Shown in pieces: positions 27,776 through 35,577 of a stretch of DNA of 64,000 bases. Position 1 is the first letter of the stretch. Each line of letters opens with the position of its first letter. Position numbers and translations under genes: made by a program. Location: positions 24,712-88,711 of the forward strand of contig JANQGX010000015.1 in the NCBI GenBank assembly GCA_028282885.1, read 5' to 3'. This DNA is from SAR324 cluster bacterium (GTDB lineage: Bacteria > SAR324 > XYD2-FULL-50-16). Below the pieces are notes generated by a model. It searched no databases. It was not told where the DNA came from and saw nothing but the letters and a program-made list of their open reading frames with translations.

Positions 27776-29650
27776 TCAAGTCCAGTCCAGTCCCAACTCC
27801 ATGAGCTTCCCCGCGGTCGGGTTTCCGGTCTCCTCATCCCAACCCATAAATCCGTAGTACTCCTTCAGCATTTCCGGAAATCGCTCACGGTTAACGCAAA
27901 CACCTTTGCTGGGACCATCCTGGACGGGTTCGTACAGACGCTCGGGAAGATTGTCGTCCGCCGCTGTGAAGCCTCTTCGACTGTTTATCCTGCGCATCAT
28001 ATTGATCTTACGTTCTCCCGCCTTCATCAATTCCCACATGGATGTTTGCCAGCCTGTCGAAAAGGCGACAAGATCTTCCAGCTCCCTGTATGAATGGAGG
28101 TTGCCCGGTCCCCAGACAAACATGCACAGGGTTAGAGTGTCGAGCAAGCCATAAAACATCTGGCTGTAGGCGGTCATTCTTACCTTTGCCGTATTATCCG
28201 ATGTGGCGTCCCCTTCTCCGAATATTCCCAGGGCCCTGCTGTCCTGATCTTCGGGATTTAGGAACCAGTCATGCTCGGCAGACATGTGATCACCGCCAAT
28301 AGGAGAGGCGGCATACATCAGGGCCTGGCTTGGTTTAAACTGGCCCATATGGGCCGGCAACCCTTGTCCCCGACAATGCATTGCAAAGGGAGCCGTTTTT
28401 TCCCCCAGTTTTTCAATTGCGGTGTAAAATCCTTCGGCCAGAATATCGCCGATTCCTTCCCTGTGAGTGATGGCATTGATTAGCTTAAACAGTCCCTGGG
28501 GATTGCCAAAGCGATAGGTCTCATCCAGATCCAGTTCAGAGTTTGGTTGGATGCTATTGGTTTCCAGTGATTCAAACAGGTAACCGGAGATTGAACCCAT
28601 GGTGATGGTATCCAGGCCGTACTCGTTGCATAATTCGTTGGCTTTTGCTACAGCCCCGGCGTCGGTAATATCCAGGTTGGTCCCCAAAAGACTGAGGGTT
28701 TCAAATTCAGGCCCGCCCAATTTATCGGTAAAAGAATAGGGAGAATCAGACTTGACACGTTTGCGGCAGCCGATGATGCATCCAGGGCAGGTTGTTTTGC
28801 CTGCGCCGATAACGGGATCATAGGTTTCACCATCCAACTTGGCGTGATTCTTATGATAACCGCTTTTCAGATTATATGAGGCTACATTGCCGATATTGGA
28901 TTGAATTTTAACAACGCCCGGGGTTCCATATTCCTTAAGAATCTGGGGAAATCCTGCATTTGGCAACCGCTCCCGTGCCAAACGATTAAAGGATTTAAGG
29001 CCATCCGGATCAAAGAAGTCTATTTTTTGATTACCGCAGACCACAACCGCCCGCAGGTTTTTGCTTCCCATCACTGCCCCCAGCCCTGTTCGGCCGACAA
29101 CATCATTCCGATCGACCATCAGAGATGCAAATCTTACCAGGTTTTCTCCGGCGGGTCCGCATTGAATGATACTGAACTTGGTTTTGTCGAGTTCTTGTTT
29201 GAAATAATCATAGACTTCACCGACTTTCTTTTGTTTAAGGTGGGTGGCATCCCTGATTTCGGCTTTTCCGTTTTCAACATGCAAATAGGAGAGCGAAGAG
29301 GCTTTCCCCTTGATGACGATGGCATCATACCCGGCTTTTTTTATCATGGGTCCGATATTTCCCCCTGCCTGCCCTTCTCCAACAGCGCCGGACAGTGGGG
29401 AAATAGCCACAGCACTGCAACGGCTTACTCCCGAAACATTGCTTCCCGTCACGATACTGGGAGCAATGGTCAGGATGTTTTCTTCACTGAATGGTTCGTC
29501 GGATCCTTTGGTCTCCTTCAGCAGATAGTATGCTCCAAAAGCCCCTCCTCCCAAGTAAGTGCGATAGAAATCTGACGGGGGATTGACAACCTCGATTGAT
29601 GATTTGGTTAGATCGACTCTTAGGACAGCGCCATTAAATCCTTTTGGCAT
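27776..29650 (-). CDS. Aldehyde:ferredoxin oxidoreductase (tungsten/molybdopterin family)
   Basis: This 624-residue cytoplasmic enzyme is of the AOR family, oxidising aldehydes to acids with ferredoxin. The ATG at 29648-29650 has GAGGAG six bases upstream and starts with the standard MPKGFNGAVLRVDL; the frame stays open to 29785 by chance. The bis-pterin N-terminal domain has FYRTYLGGGAFGAYYL. The [4Fe-4S] ligands are Cys288, Cys291 and Cys295 (CPGCIIGC), with a late Cys in DTLTLC. The first pterin motif NEYGLDT is conserved. The second reads LDTLTLC, where many AORs have DxxGLC. It is the last gene of the lyase/ACT/GS/hydrolase block, 176 bases after the PuuD-like gene. Substrate and metal (W or Mo) cannot be read from sequence. 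Confidence 0.93.
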   Translation of the reverse strand: MPKGFNGAVLRVDLTKSSIEVVNPPSDFYRTYLGGGAFGAYYLLKETKGSDEPFSEENILTIAPSIVTGSNVSGVSRCSAVAISPLSGAVGEGQAGGNIGPMIKKAGYDAIVIKGKASSLSYLHVENGKAEIRDATHLKQKKVGEVYDYFKQELDKTKFSIIQCGPAGENLVRFASLMVDRNDVVGRTGLGAVMGSKNLRAVVVCGNQKIDFFDPDGLKSFNRLARERLPNAGFPQILKEYGTPGVVKIQSNIGNVASYNLKSGYHKNHAKLDGETYDPVIGAGKTTCPGCIIGCRKRVKSDSPYSFTDKLGGPEFETLSLLGTNLDITDAGAVAKANELCNEYGLDTITMGSISGYLFESLETNSIQPNSELDLDETYRFGNPQGLFKLINAITHREGIGDILAEGFYTAIEKLGEKTAPFAMHCRGQGLPAHMGQFKPSQALMYAASPIGGDHMSAEHDWFLNPEDQDSRALGIFGEGDATSDNTAKVRMTAYSQMFYGLLDTLTLCMFVWGPGNLHSYRELEDLVAFSTGWQTSMWELMKAGERKINMMRRINSRRGFTAADDNLPERLYEPVQDGPSKGVCVNRERFPEMLKEYYGFMGWDEETGNPTAGKLMELGLDWT

Positions 29651-29826
29651 TCTATTCTCCTCTGTATAGATACCAGTATGGTGTTGATGGATGATTGAAA
29701 CCGGATAAAATTGATTGCTATATCGTGGATGTTCCAGGCAGCCTTGACGACGCGTTTGCCGACCTAAAACGCCATGGCTTCTCATCCGTCAAAACGGGTA
29801 CGATCCTGATAAATTGTGCAAGCTGG

Positions 29827-30561
29827 TTAATTTAAACTGTATTTCTTCCGTTTCACCTGGCTGACCCTGGCTTTTTGGACAAGTGAATCGAACAGACTTT
29901 GCTGAATCGGATCCTCTCCGGCGGTCAGCTCCGGATGCCACTGCACCGCAACCAGGTTTTCGTATTCATCGTTTTCGATGGCTTCGATGATACCATCGGG
30001 TGCGAAAGCCACTGCTCTCGTGCCTGGAGGAAGAGTGGCCACGGCCTGGTGATGGACCGAGGCAATAGGTGTCTCACCGGTTCCCAGGATCGAATAGAGC
30101 ATGGAGGACCTATCGACTGTCACCGTATGGGTGGAGGGCTTCCGTTCGGGTAATCGATGAGTAACACCTTTTATTTCGTTTTGGGAAATATCTTCGATCA
30201 GGGTTCCCCCAAGGACAATGGTAAACATTTGCATACCGCGGCAGATAGCCAGGGTTGGGATGTGATTGTCAAGAACGATTTGAGCCAGCTCCATCTCAGC
30301 ACGGTCTCTTGAATCGTCAACACCATAAACGGTTTCATGGGTCTGACCACCATAAAGGTCAGGATTGATATCACCACCCCCGGTGAACAACAGCCCGTCG
30401 ACCGATTTTATGAGTTCGGGAAGAAGATTTTCACCGGGGGGTATCAGAATTGGAATACCACCGGCTCTTCTGGTGCAGTCAACAAAAAAACCGGGAAGAT
30501 AAAAGGCTCCCTGGGCATTCAAACCGTAAGTTGTCAGCCCTATAACGGGATTTGATCTCAT
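29827..30561 (-). CDS. PuuD-like gamma-glutamyl hydrolase (class I glutamine amidotransferase fold)
   Basis: This 244-residue cytoplasmic hydrolase has the class I amidotransferase fold. The nucleophile elbow AICRGMQMFTIVLGGTL (Cys near residue 98) has the CRG variant typical of PuuD/peptidase C26 rather than CxG of synthases. The catalytic His-Glu pair is in VQWHPELTAGED (about 206-217). The oxyanion-side segment GLLFTGGGDINPDLYGG is the PuuD hallmark. The E. coli enzyme releases glutamate from gamma-glutamyl-GABA. It lies 14 bases after the GS-like gene, and the two are a recurrent pair, adding and removing a gamma-glutamyl group on an amine. Confidence 0.87.
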   Translation of the reverse strand: MRSNPVIGLTTYGLNAQGAFYLPGFFVDCTRRAGGIPILIPPGENLLPELIKSVDGLLFTGGGDINPDLYGGQTHETVYGVDDSRDRAEMELAQIVLDNHIPTLAICRGMQMFTIVLGGTLIEDISQNEIKGVTHRLPERKPSTHTVTVDRSSMLYSILGTGETPIASVHHQAVATLPPGTRAVAFAPDGIIEAIENDEYENLVAVQWHPELTAGEDPIQQSLFDSLVQKARVSQVKRKKYSLN

Positions 30562-30575
30562 GTGTTCAATCCTCT

Positions 30576-31955
30576 TTATACCTGCTCAAAATATCTTTTT
30601 CGTTCCCAGTCTGTCACTGCATTTTGGTAGAGTTCGATCTCTTTCTGAAAAAAATGTGAGTAGTGCTTTTTTACTGCGCTGCCAAATGATTCTTCCACAA
30701 ATTGGCTGTTTTCAAAAAGATGCAGCGCATCAGCAAGCGTTTGTGGAACTCGGGGCAGATGATCGGCCGTATAGACATCACCGCTGTATATGGGTGGTGG
30801 TTCTATTTTATTTTTAATACCATCCAGACCGGATGCCAGAGCCCCGGCAAAGGCGAGATAGGGATTGCAGTCGGCTCCGGGAATGCGACACTCGATGCGC
30901 AGGCTGTCTTTGTCTCCTACAACACGAAAGCCTGCAGTTCGATTATCATAACTCCAGACGATTCTTGTGGGAGCCCATGAACATGCCTGATAGCGTTTGT
31001 AAGAGTTGATGGTGGGAGCGTAAAATACCATCATCTCCGGCACATGAGCCATCCAGCCGCCAAGAAACCACCTGAACTCGTTTGAACATTTGATACCTTC
31101 AAAGTCCTTTCTGCCATGAAAGACATTTTTATTTTTCTGAAAGAGACTAAGATGCAAATGACAACTGGATCCGGATTGATCATCAATATATTTGGCCATA
31201 AAGGTGATACTGACCTGTTGTTGATCCGCAACCTCTTTTATGCATTGTTTAAACACAATATGGCTATCAGACATGGTCAGTAGATCGGAAAACTTTATAT
31301 TCAGTTCATGCTGCCCCACACCGGCTTCACCTTTGGAACTCTCGACCGGAATGCCGGAATCCCTCAAATGCCTTCTGGCAGCACCGTGAAAAAACTCGTT
31401 TCGTGCGCCCTGAAAAGAGTGGTAATCCTCGATATACCACCCGGCTGGCGTTAAATCCTTATATCCGCTCTCGTACCCCTCCCGATAGGAGTCTTCGAAA
31501 AGATAGTATTCCAATTCTGAGGCGGCCATTACCGAATAGTTCATTATAGCTGCCTGCTCAAGCTGTTGCCTGAGAATGGAACGAGGAGCCTGTGCCACGG
31601 GTGAATGATCCCGGCTATCCTTGAGATCGCAAATCACCATCGCTGTTTTTTCCAGCCAACTGGCGATGCGGAGGGTCGAAAAGTCCGGAACCATATGAAA
31701 ATCTCCGTAGCCCTGCTGCCAGTTCGCATATTCGTAGCCTTCAATTACCTCCATCTCCATGTCGACTGTCAACAAGTAAGTGCAGCCATGAGTTCCCGAT
31801 TTTGATACCGATTCCAGGAAGAATTCACCATCAAACCTCTTTCCCATAAACCGACCGTAATGATCTGTAAATCCCACCAACACAGTATCTATCTCATCCA
31901 ACTCAACCAGCTTGGTTAGCTGTTTGAGATCCAACAGTCCCTTTAGTTTATCCAT
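30576..31955 (-). CDS. Glutamine synthetase family protein, PuuA/GlnA3-like gamma-glutamyl-amine ligase
   Basis: This 459-residue enzyme keeps the GS catalytic core: metal ligands in GEAGVGQHELN (about 218-228), the ammonia-site neighbourhood in SGSSCHLHLSL (about 270-280), the Glu-binding NSYKRYQACSWAP (about 335-347) and RIECRIPGADCNPYLAFAGALASG. The NRTAGFRVVG segment is the PuuA/GlnA3-type variant of the GS NRSA(S)xRIP motif. The N-terminal beta-grasp domain (about 1-110) is short. There is no adenylylation Tyr segment of GS-I. Its neighbours, a PuuD-like hydrolase and a PLP decarboxylase/lyase, argue for ligation of glutamate to an organic amine rather than ammonium. Candidate amines include ethanolamine and polyamines. 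Confidence 0.85.
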   Translation of the reverse strand: MDKLKGLLDLKQLTKLVELDEIDTVLVGFTDHYGRFMGKRFDGEFFLESVSKSGTHGCTYLLTVDMEMEVIEGYEYANWQQGYGDFHMVPDFSTLRIASWLEKTAMVICDLKDSRDHSPVAQAPRSILRQQLEQAAIMNYSVMAASELEYYLFEDSYREGYESGYKDLTPAGWYIEDYHSFQGARNEFFHGAARRHLRDSGIPVESSKGEAGVGQHELNIKFSDLLTMSDSHIVFKQCIKEVADQQQVSITFMAKYIDDQSGSSCHLHLSLFQKNKNVFHGRKDFEGIKCSNEFRWFLGGWMAHVPEMMVFYAPTINSYKRYQACSWAPTRIVWSYDNRTAGFRVVGDKDSLRIECRIPGADCNPYLAFAGALASGLDGIKNKIEPPPIYSGDVYTADHLPRVPQTLADALHLFENSQFVEESFGSAVKKHYSHFFQKEIELYQNAVTDWERKRYFEQV

Positions 31956-31970
31956 TAATTGACCCTTTCC

Positions 31971-32501
31971 TTATGTTTCCGATGCTTTGATCCGACAACT
32001 CATTTGCAAAGTATTGGCGGTATTTTCAATGGTGGCCAGGCAGGCTTCGGTATTTTCTTTGGGAATCCAGGCAGAAATATCGATCAGGTACTGGGTGCCG
32101 GACGGATCGGCAGTCTTTTCCGAGTTCAATCTGACGATATTGGCGTCGAACTCGATGAAGACTTCCGAGAGCCTGGCAACCAGGCCGGGGTTGTCTCCGC
32201 CTTGTACCCTGATTCGGTGAGTTATTTTGGCTTTGGGACCGTGAACATCCTCCAATTCAAAGGGTTTGATCTCAATATCAGCTCCCTCCAGTTCTCCGAT
32301 ATCCGAAATTTGCCCTTTCAAATCCGGCAGAGACAATTCTTGTGGTACTTCACATACGGAAGTGAACTTAGCCCCGCTCCCCAGTACAGCAAATGTTGTA
32401 TCTCCAAGGTTGATCCCCAGGTCAAACAACTTGCCGGTAATGGCTGAAACCAATCCCACCCGGTCGGCACAAAAGACAGAGAGTCTGTATAAGACAGTCA
32501 T
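31971..32501 (-). CDS. Tandem ACT domain protein, GcvR-like
   Basis: This 176-residue protein consists of two ACT domains (about 3-80 and 92-170). The first starts VLYRLSVFCADRVGLVSAITGKLFDLG and the second has VQGGDNPGLVARLSEVF. Each has the Gly-containing ligand loop typical of amino-acid-binding ACT domains. The overall layout is that of GcvR/YpsP-type regulators, with no DNA-binding domain. It lies 15 bases before the GS-like gene and 22 after the SPL-like gene, so it probably senses an amino acid (glycine, serine or glutamine are family precedents) and adjusts these enzymes. The target is an inference. Confidence 0.75.
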   Translation of the reverse strand: MTVLYRLSVFCADRVGLVSAITGKLFDLGINLGDTTFAVLGSGAKFTSVCEVPQELSLPDLKGQISDIGELEGADIEIKPFELEDVHGPKAKITHRIRVQGGDNPGLVARLSEVFIEFDANIVRLNSEKTADPSGTQYLIDISAWIPKENTEACLATIENTANTLQMSCRIKASET

Positions 32502-32523
32502 GAGTTAATCCTGGTTACGGTTT

Positions 32524-34065
32524 TCAGGGTTTGTACAGCATATCAAGATAGCTGTCGAAGAAGTCTTCCGCCAGATCCTTAACGGGCAGGCTTGCAACCA
32601 TACCGTAGATCGGAGCCATGCTTCCCTTGAACTCCGGATGCTTATTGACATATTTGACAGCGGCCTTCAAGTCATCAATAAATCTTTTGGCAACCCCCGG
32701 TTGCGTGTGGCGGAGGGTTACACAAAGATGAATGCAGGCAGGATTTTGCAGTCCGTTCAGATTCCAGTTCTTTTTACTCATGTAGTCAAGAATCTTGTAA
32801 ATGTTCAGTGAATCTGAAGCGAAGGCAATGACCCACAAAGGATCTCCCATCAGTTTCAGCTCTTTGATCTCTTCAATTCCTTTTTTAACTTCAGCGGCGG
32901 TCTCCATTATTCTTTTGGTTGCATCCAGGTATCCCTTTTCACCGATAGACACCATCGCTGCCCAGCAAGCGCTACTCAATGCACCGGGACGGCTCCCCGC
33001 AAATGTTGGGGAGAAATAGAGTCCACCCGGCCAATCGGCAGTTTTATAGTATTGAAAATGTTGAAGTTCGCTATTGCGGTAAAGAATCACCGAGGTGCCT
33101 TTGGCAGCATATCCGTATTTGTGTGTGTCCGCAGAAATAGAAGTTACACCGGGGAGCCGGAAATCAAATGGGGGAATGTCATAGTTCAATTTTTCAGCCC
33201 ATGGCAGAACAAAGCCCCCCAGGCAGGCATCTGTATGAAAACCGATATCTTTTTTTCTGGCTATTTCGGACATCTCTGCAATTGGATCGACCACACCGTG
33301 GGGAAAGCTGGGTGCGGAACCGATGATTACAATGGTATTTTCAGTGATCGCCTTCTCAACGGCCTTGACATCAGCTTTGAATTCGACATTTACAGGGACA
33401 TGCACCATCTTGATTTTAAAATACCGAGCCGCTTTATCGAAGGCGGCGTGAGCGGTTACGGGGGCGATCATTTCGGGATCGGTTATCCCCCTTGTTTTTT
33501 CTGCCAGATCCCTGTAGGCCTTCATCGCCAGGAGAATGCTCTCCGTACCTCCGGATGATACTGTACCTGTCACGTCACCTTCGGCTTTCCCCGCGTTCAT
33601 CATATTAGCCGTCATGGAGACAATTTCCGCTTCATATTTAGTCGCACTGGGCCACAGATCGGAATGAAGAGGATTGGTCTGGGAGTTAAGTGAATATACC
33701 CGGTTCAGGAATTCGATATGCTCCTTGTCACCATGGTAGACAGCGCCGGAAACAAATCCATCCTTCCAGCGATCATCTTCCCGTTTTCTGAGCTCTTCCA
33801 TCTCGCTGAGAATTTCCTGTTGATCCCGACCTTCCGCAGGCAGATGGGAAAATACAGGGAACTCATTTTTATAGGGTCTGATGGAATCGTAGAGCTCGTC
33901 CATCATCCCATCAACCCCTTTTTGGATTTTTCGCTGGACAAAGGGAACGGATTGAACAGTTTTAAATATCCGGCCGGAAAAAGGTATTGCCTTGAAGCCT
34001 TTTACGGCTCCCGAAGCGACTTTCGATTTGATCTTGGCAAGGGCACTACTTCCGATTTTTGGCAT
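32524..34065 (-). CDS. Sphingosine-1-phosphate lyase-like PLP-dependent enzyme
   Basis: This 513-residue group II PLP enzyme most resembles sphingosine-1-phosphate lyase. The ATG at 34065 has AAGGAGA upstream; a TTG at 34071 is possible but too close. Diagnostic segments are [20 protein letters not shown] (about 167-186), HTDACLGGF (Asp279 to PLP nitrogen), [15 protein letters not shown] with Schiff-base Lys316, [18 protein letters not shown], and a C-terminal [20 protein letters not shown]. The N-terminus lacks a membrane anchor but keeps a basic amphipathic stretch ([12 protein letters not shown]) as in eukaryotic and bacterial SPLs. SPLs split phosphorylated sphingoid bases into a long aldehyde and phosphoethanolamine. 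Amino-acid decarboxylation by this branch cannot be excluded. It heads the five-gene block ending in AOR. Confidence 0.87.
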   Translation of the reverse strand: MPKIGSSALAKIKSKVASGAVKGFKAIPFSGRIFKTVQSVPFVQRKIQKGVDGMMDELYDSIRPYKNEFPVFSHLPAEGRDQQEILSEMEELRKREDDRWKDGFVSGAVYHGDKEHIEFLNRVYSLNSQTNPLHSDLWPSATKYEAEIVSMTANMMNAGKAEGDVTGTVSSGGTESILLAMKAYRDLAEKTRGITDPEMIAPVTAHAAFDKAARYFKIKMVHVPVNVEFKADVKAVEKAITENTIVIIGSAPSFPHGVVDPIAEMSEIARKKDIGFHTDACLGGFVLPWAEKLNYDIPPFDFRLPGVTSISADTHKYGYAAKGTSVILYRNSELQHFQYYKTADWPGGLYFSPTFAGSRPGALSSACWAAMVSIGEKGYLDATKRIMETAAEVKKGIEEIKELKLMGDPLWVIAFASDSLNIYKILDYMSKKNWNLNGLQNPACIHLCVTLRHTQPGVAKRFIDDLKAAVKYVNKHPEFKGSMAPIYGMVASLPVKDLAEDFFDSYLDMLYKP

Positions 34066-34301
34066 TCTCAATCTCTCCTTTTATTCAATCGAGCTGTGAT
34101 TGGTATTGAGTAGCATATCAATTCCCGATATGCCTTATTATAGGAGATTCTGTTGCTGCAACTACAGAATCAACTCCCTGTTGATTTTTCGATTCCTGTC
34201 TCTTTCGGTCGGGTCGATAAGCCATCCCTTTTTAATCCCGCTTTGTGCGGTAGATTTAACCGGTAATCCCGTGTAAATGAAAGCAAGCCAACCTGGCAAA
34301 C

Positions 34302-34586
34302 TTACAGCTTTCTCATTCCGCTGATATAGGTAGTGATCACCTTTTTGATATCTTTTAACTGATCCTTTGTCAGATTTTCCAGTTCGGGTGTCATCACTTT
34401 CTGCCGCTCCTTAAGGATGGCGTTTTGGCTTTTCATCGCTTCAATGGTCTCTTGCTGTGCGTCTATTGTCGCTTGCAATGCTTTTATCAGCTCTTGATCG
34501 TTCTTTCCCATCTGTTTGATCATTTTAACTTTGGTTTTTGATAAAGTAGTTTTGTTGGCAGAAAAAAGTTTGGCATTATTACTCAC
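34302..34586 (-). CDS. Small charged coiled-coil protein of unknown function
   Basis: I do not recognise this protein. The reading frame of 94 residues opens with GTG at 34586; starts at internal ATGs 34523 or 34511 are possible and none has a clear ribosome binding site. The sequence from about residue 25 is strongly helical and charged (LIKALQATIDAQQETIEAMK, ILKERQKVMTPELENL) with heptad-like spacing, so a coiled coil is likely. It lies 33 bases after the DUF2784 stop on the same strand. Reality as a gene rests on amino acid composition and position only. Confidence 0.45.
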   Translation of the reverse strand: MSNNAKLFSANKTTLSKTKVKMIKQMGKNDQELIKALQATIDAQQETIEAMKSQNAILKERQKVMTPELENLTKDQLKDIKKVITTYISGMRKL

Positions 34587-34619
34587 CCAATTTGAGTAAT
34601 CTTTTGTGATCCCCCGTGC

Positions 34620-34988
34620 TTAGATCTCCGGTCGCCTTTGGCGATAAAACGCCAGTCCGTATAGAATGATATTGATTACAATGACCAGGCTCCCCAAAAT
34701 CATTTGGGTATTCCGCGTCAAAGCTTCAGGATAGAGAATCGGCATAATGTAATTTTCGACAAAATCTCCCTGGTAAGTGTCCTGTCCGGCCCTGAATCGA
34801 AGCCTGTTCTCCAGGGGAGTTAGCGGACAGATCCAACCGGTAAATTCAACCAAGGCTCCCCAGACAGCAGCCGGCAGATGCAGCCAGATAAACTTCCAGG
34901 ACTTAAGGAGCAGAAGAGCCCCGAAGATGACAAACAGGACAAATAAAAAATGGACGATTACAACCACGTCAGCCAGGATTCCTGCCAT
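34620..34988 (-). CDS. DUF2784 family membrane protein
   Basis: This 122-residue protein has three or four membrane helices (about 4-27, 33-52 and 95-116). It matches DUF2784 by its opening LADVVVIVHFLFVLFVIFGALLL and the central LHLPAAVWGALVEFTGWICPLTPLEN. A conserved Trp-Ile-Cys-Pro-Leu-Thr loop connects the helices. The family is widespread in Proteobacteria and has no assigned function. Here it sits in a minus-strand run of small genes with unknown roles. Confidence 0.8.
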   Translation of the reverse strand: MAGILADVVVIVHFLFVLFVIFGALLLLKSWKFIWLHLPAAVWGALVEFTGWICPLTPLENRLRFRAGQDTYQGDFVENYIMPILYPEALTRNTQMILGSLVIVINIILYGLAFYRQRRPEI

Positions 34989-35112
34989 TATATGTCGATA
35001 GCAGCCAGTTGATAACTTCCCGAATATGCTATGAAACCACTATTTGTGGTCATGCCGAGAATATCACATGCCCGTTTGATATTCAAGCCGATCATTTGGG
35101 CCGAGGAGTGTG

Positions 35113-35442
35113 TTAACCGAGCAACGTCAAAACCCTTTCTATCTGTCCCTTGATGTTCCGAGCCCCATTATCGGGTTCCATGGTAAGACATTCCCTGAGT
35201 CCGTTTATTATCTCTTCGATCTTATCCAAAGAGATCACAAGAAAACATCCCTGTTCCGGTAATGCCGAGATAGAATCATTGCTGATAGACAGCTCAGTGT
35301 CCGATTTGGACATCAGATCCTTGATGATCTGTTGTACTTCATCCCTGATAGCAACGGGTACCTGCAAAAAGGCGGTGTCAAGTTTGGGTTCCGCAGGTGG
35401 CTCCTCCTGTGGGGCGTCTTTCTTCTTTTCTGGTTCAGACAT
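35113..35442 (-). CDS. Hypothetical 109-residue cytoplasmic protein
   Basis: I do not recognise this protein. It has a charged, proline-rich N-terminal tail (about 1-22, EKKKDAPQEEPPAEPK) followed by a compact helical/beta region (about 25-109). The ATG at 35442 has a good AGGAGA six to seven bases upstream, supporting a real gene. It has no signal peptide or membrane segment. It lies 135 bases downstream of the 660-residue protein gene on the same strand and may be transcribed with it. Confidence 0.65.
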   Translation of the reverse strand: MSEPEKKKDAPQEEPPAEPKLDTAFLQVPVAIRDEVQQIIKDLMSKSDTELSISNDSISALPEQGCFLVISLDKIEEIINGLRECLTMEPDNGARNIKGQIERVLTLLG

Positions 35443-35577
35443 AGTTTATCTCCTGGCGGACCGGGTTTGCCGATCCGAATATTAATTCGACAGGAATCGG
35501 CGATTCAGTCGAATCGTTATAAATAGCGGATATGAGTAGAAGGTAACCTGTGGATGATTTCAGTTGAAGCATTGAAA

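Noticed and set aside
29651..29785. Upstream extension of the AOR frame to 29785
   Set aside because: The ATG at 29650 has an excellent ribosome binding site and gives the family N-terminus; the extension has no homology-like features.
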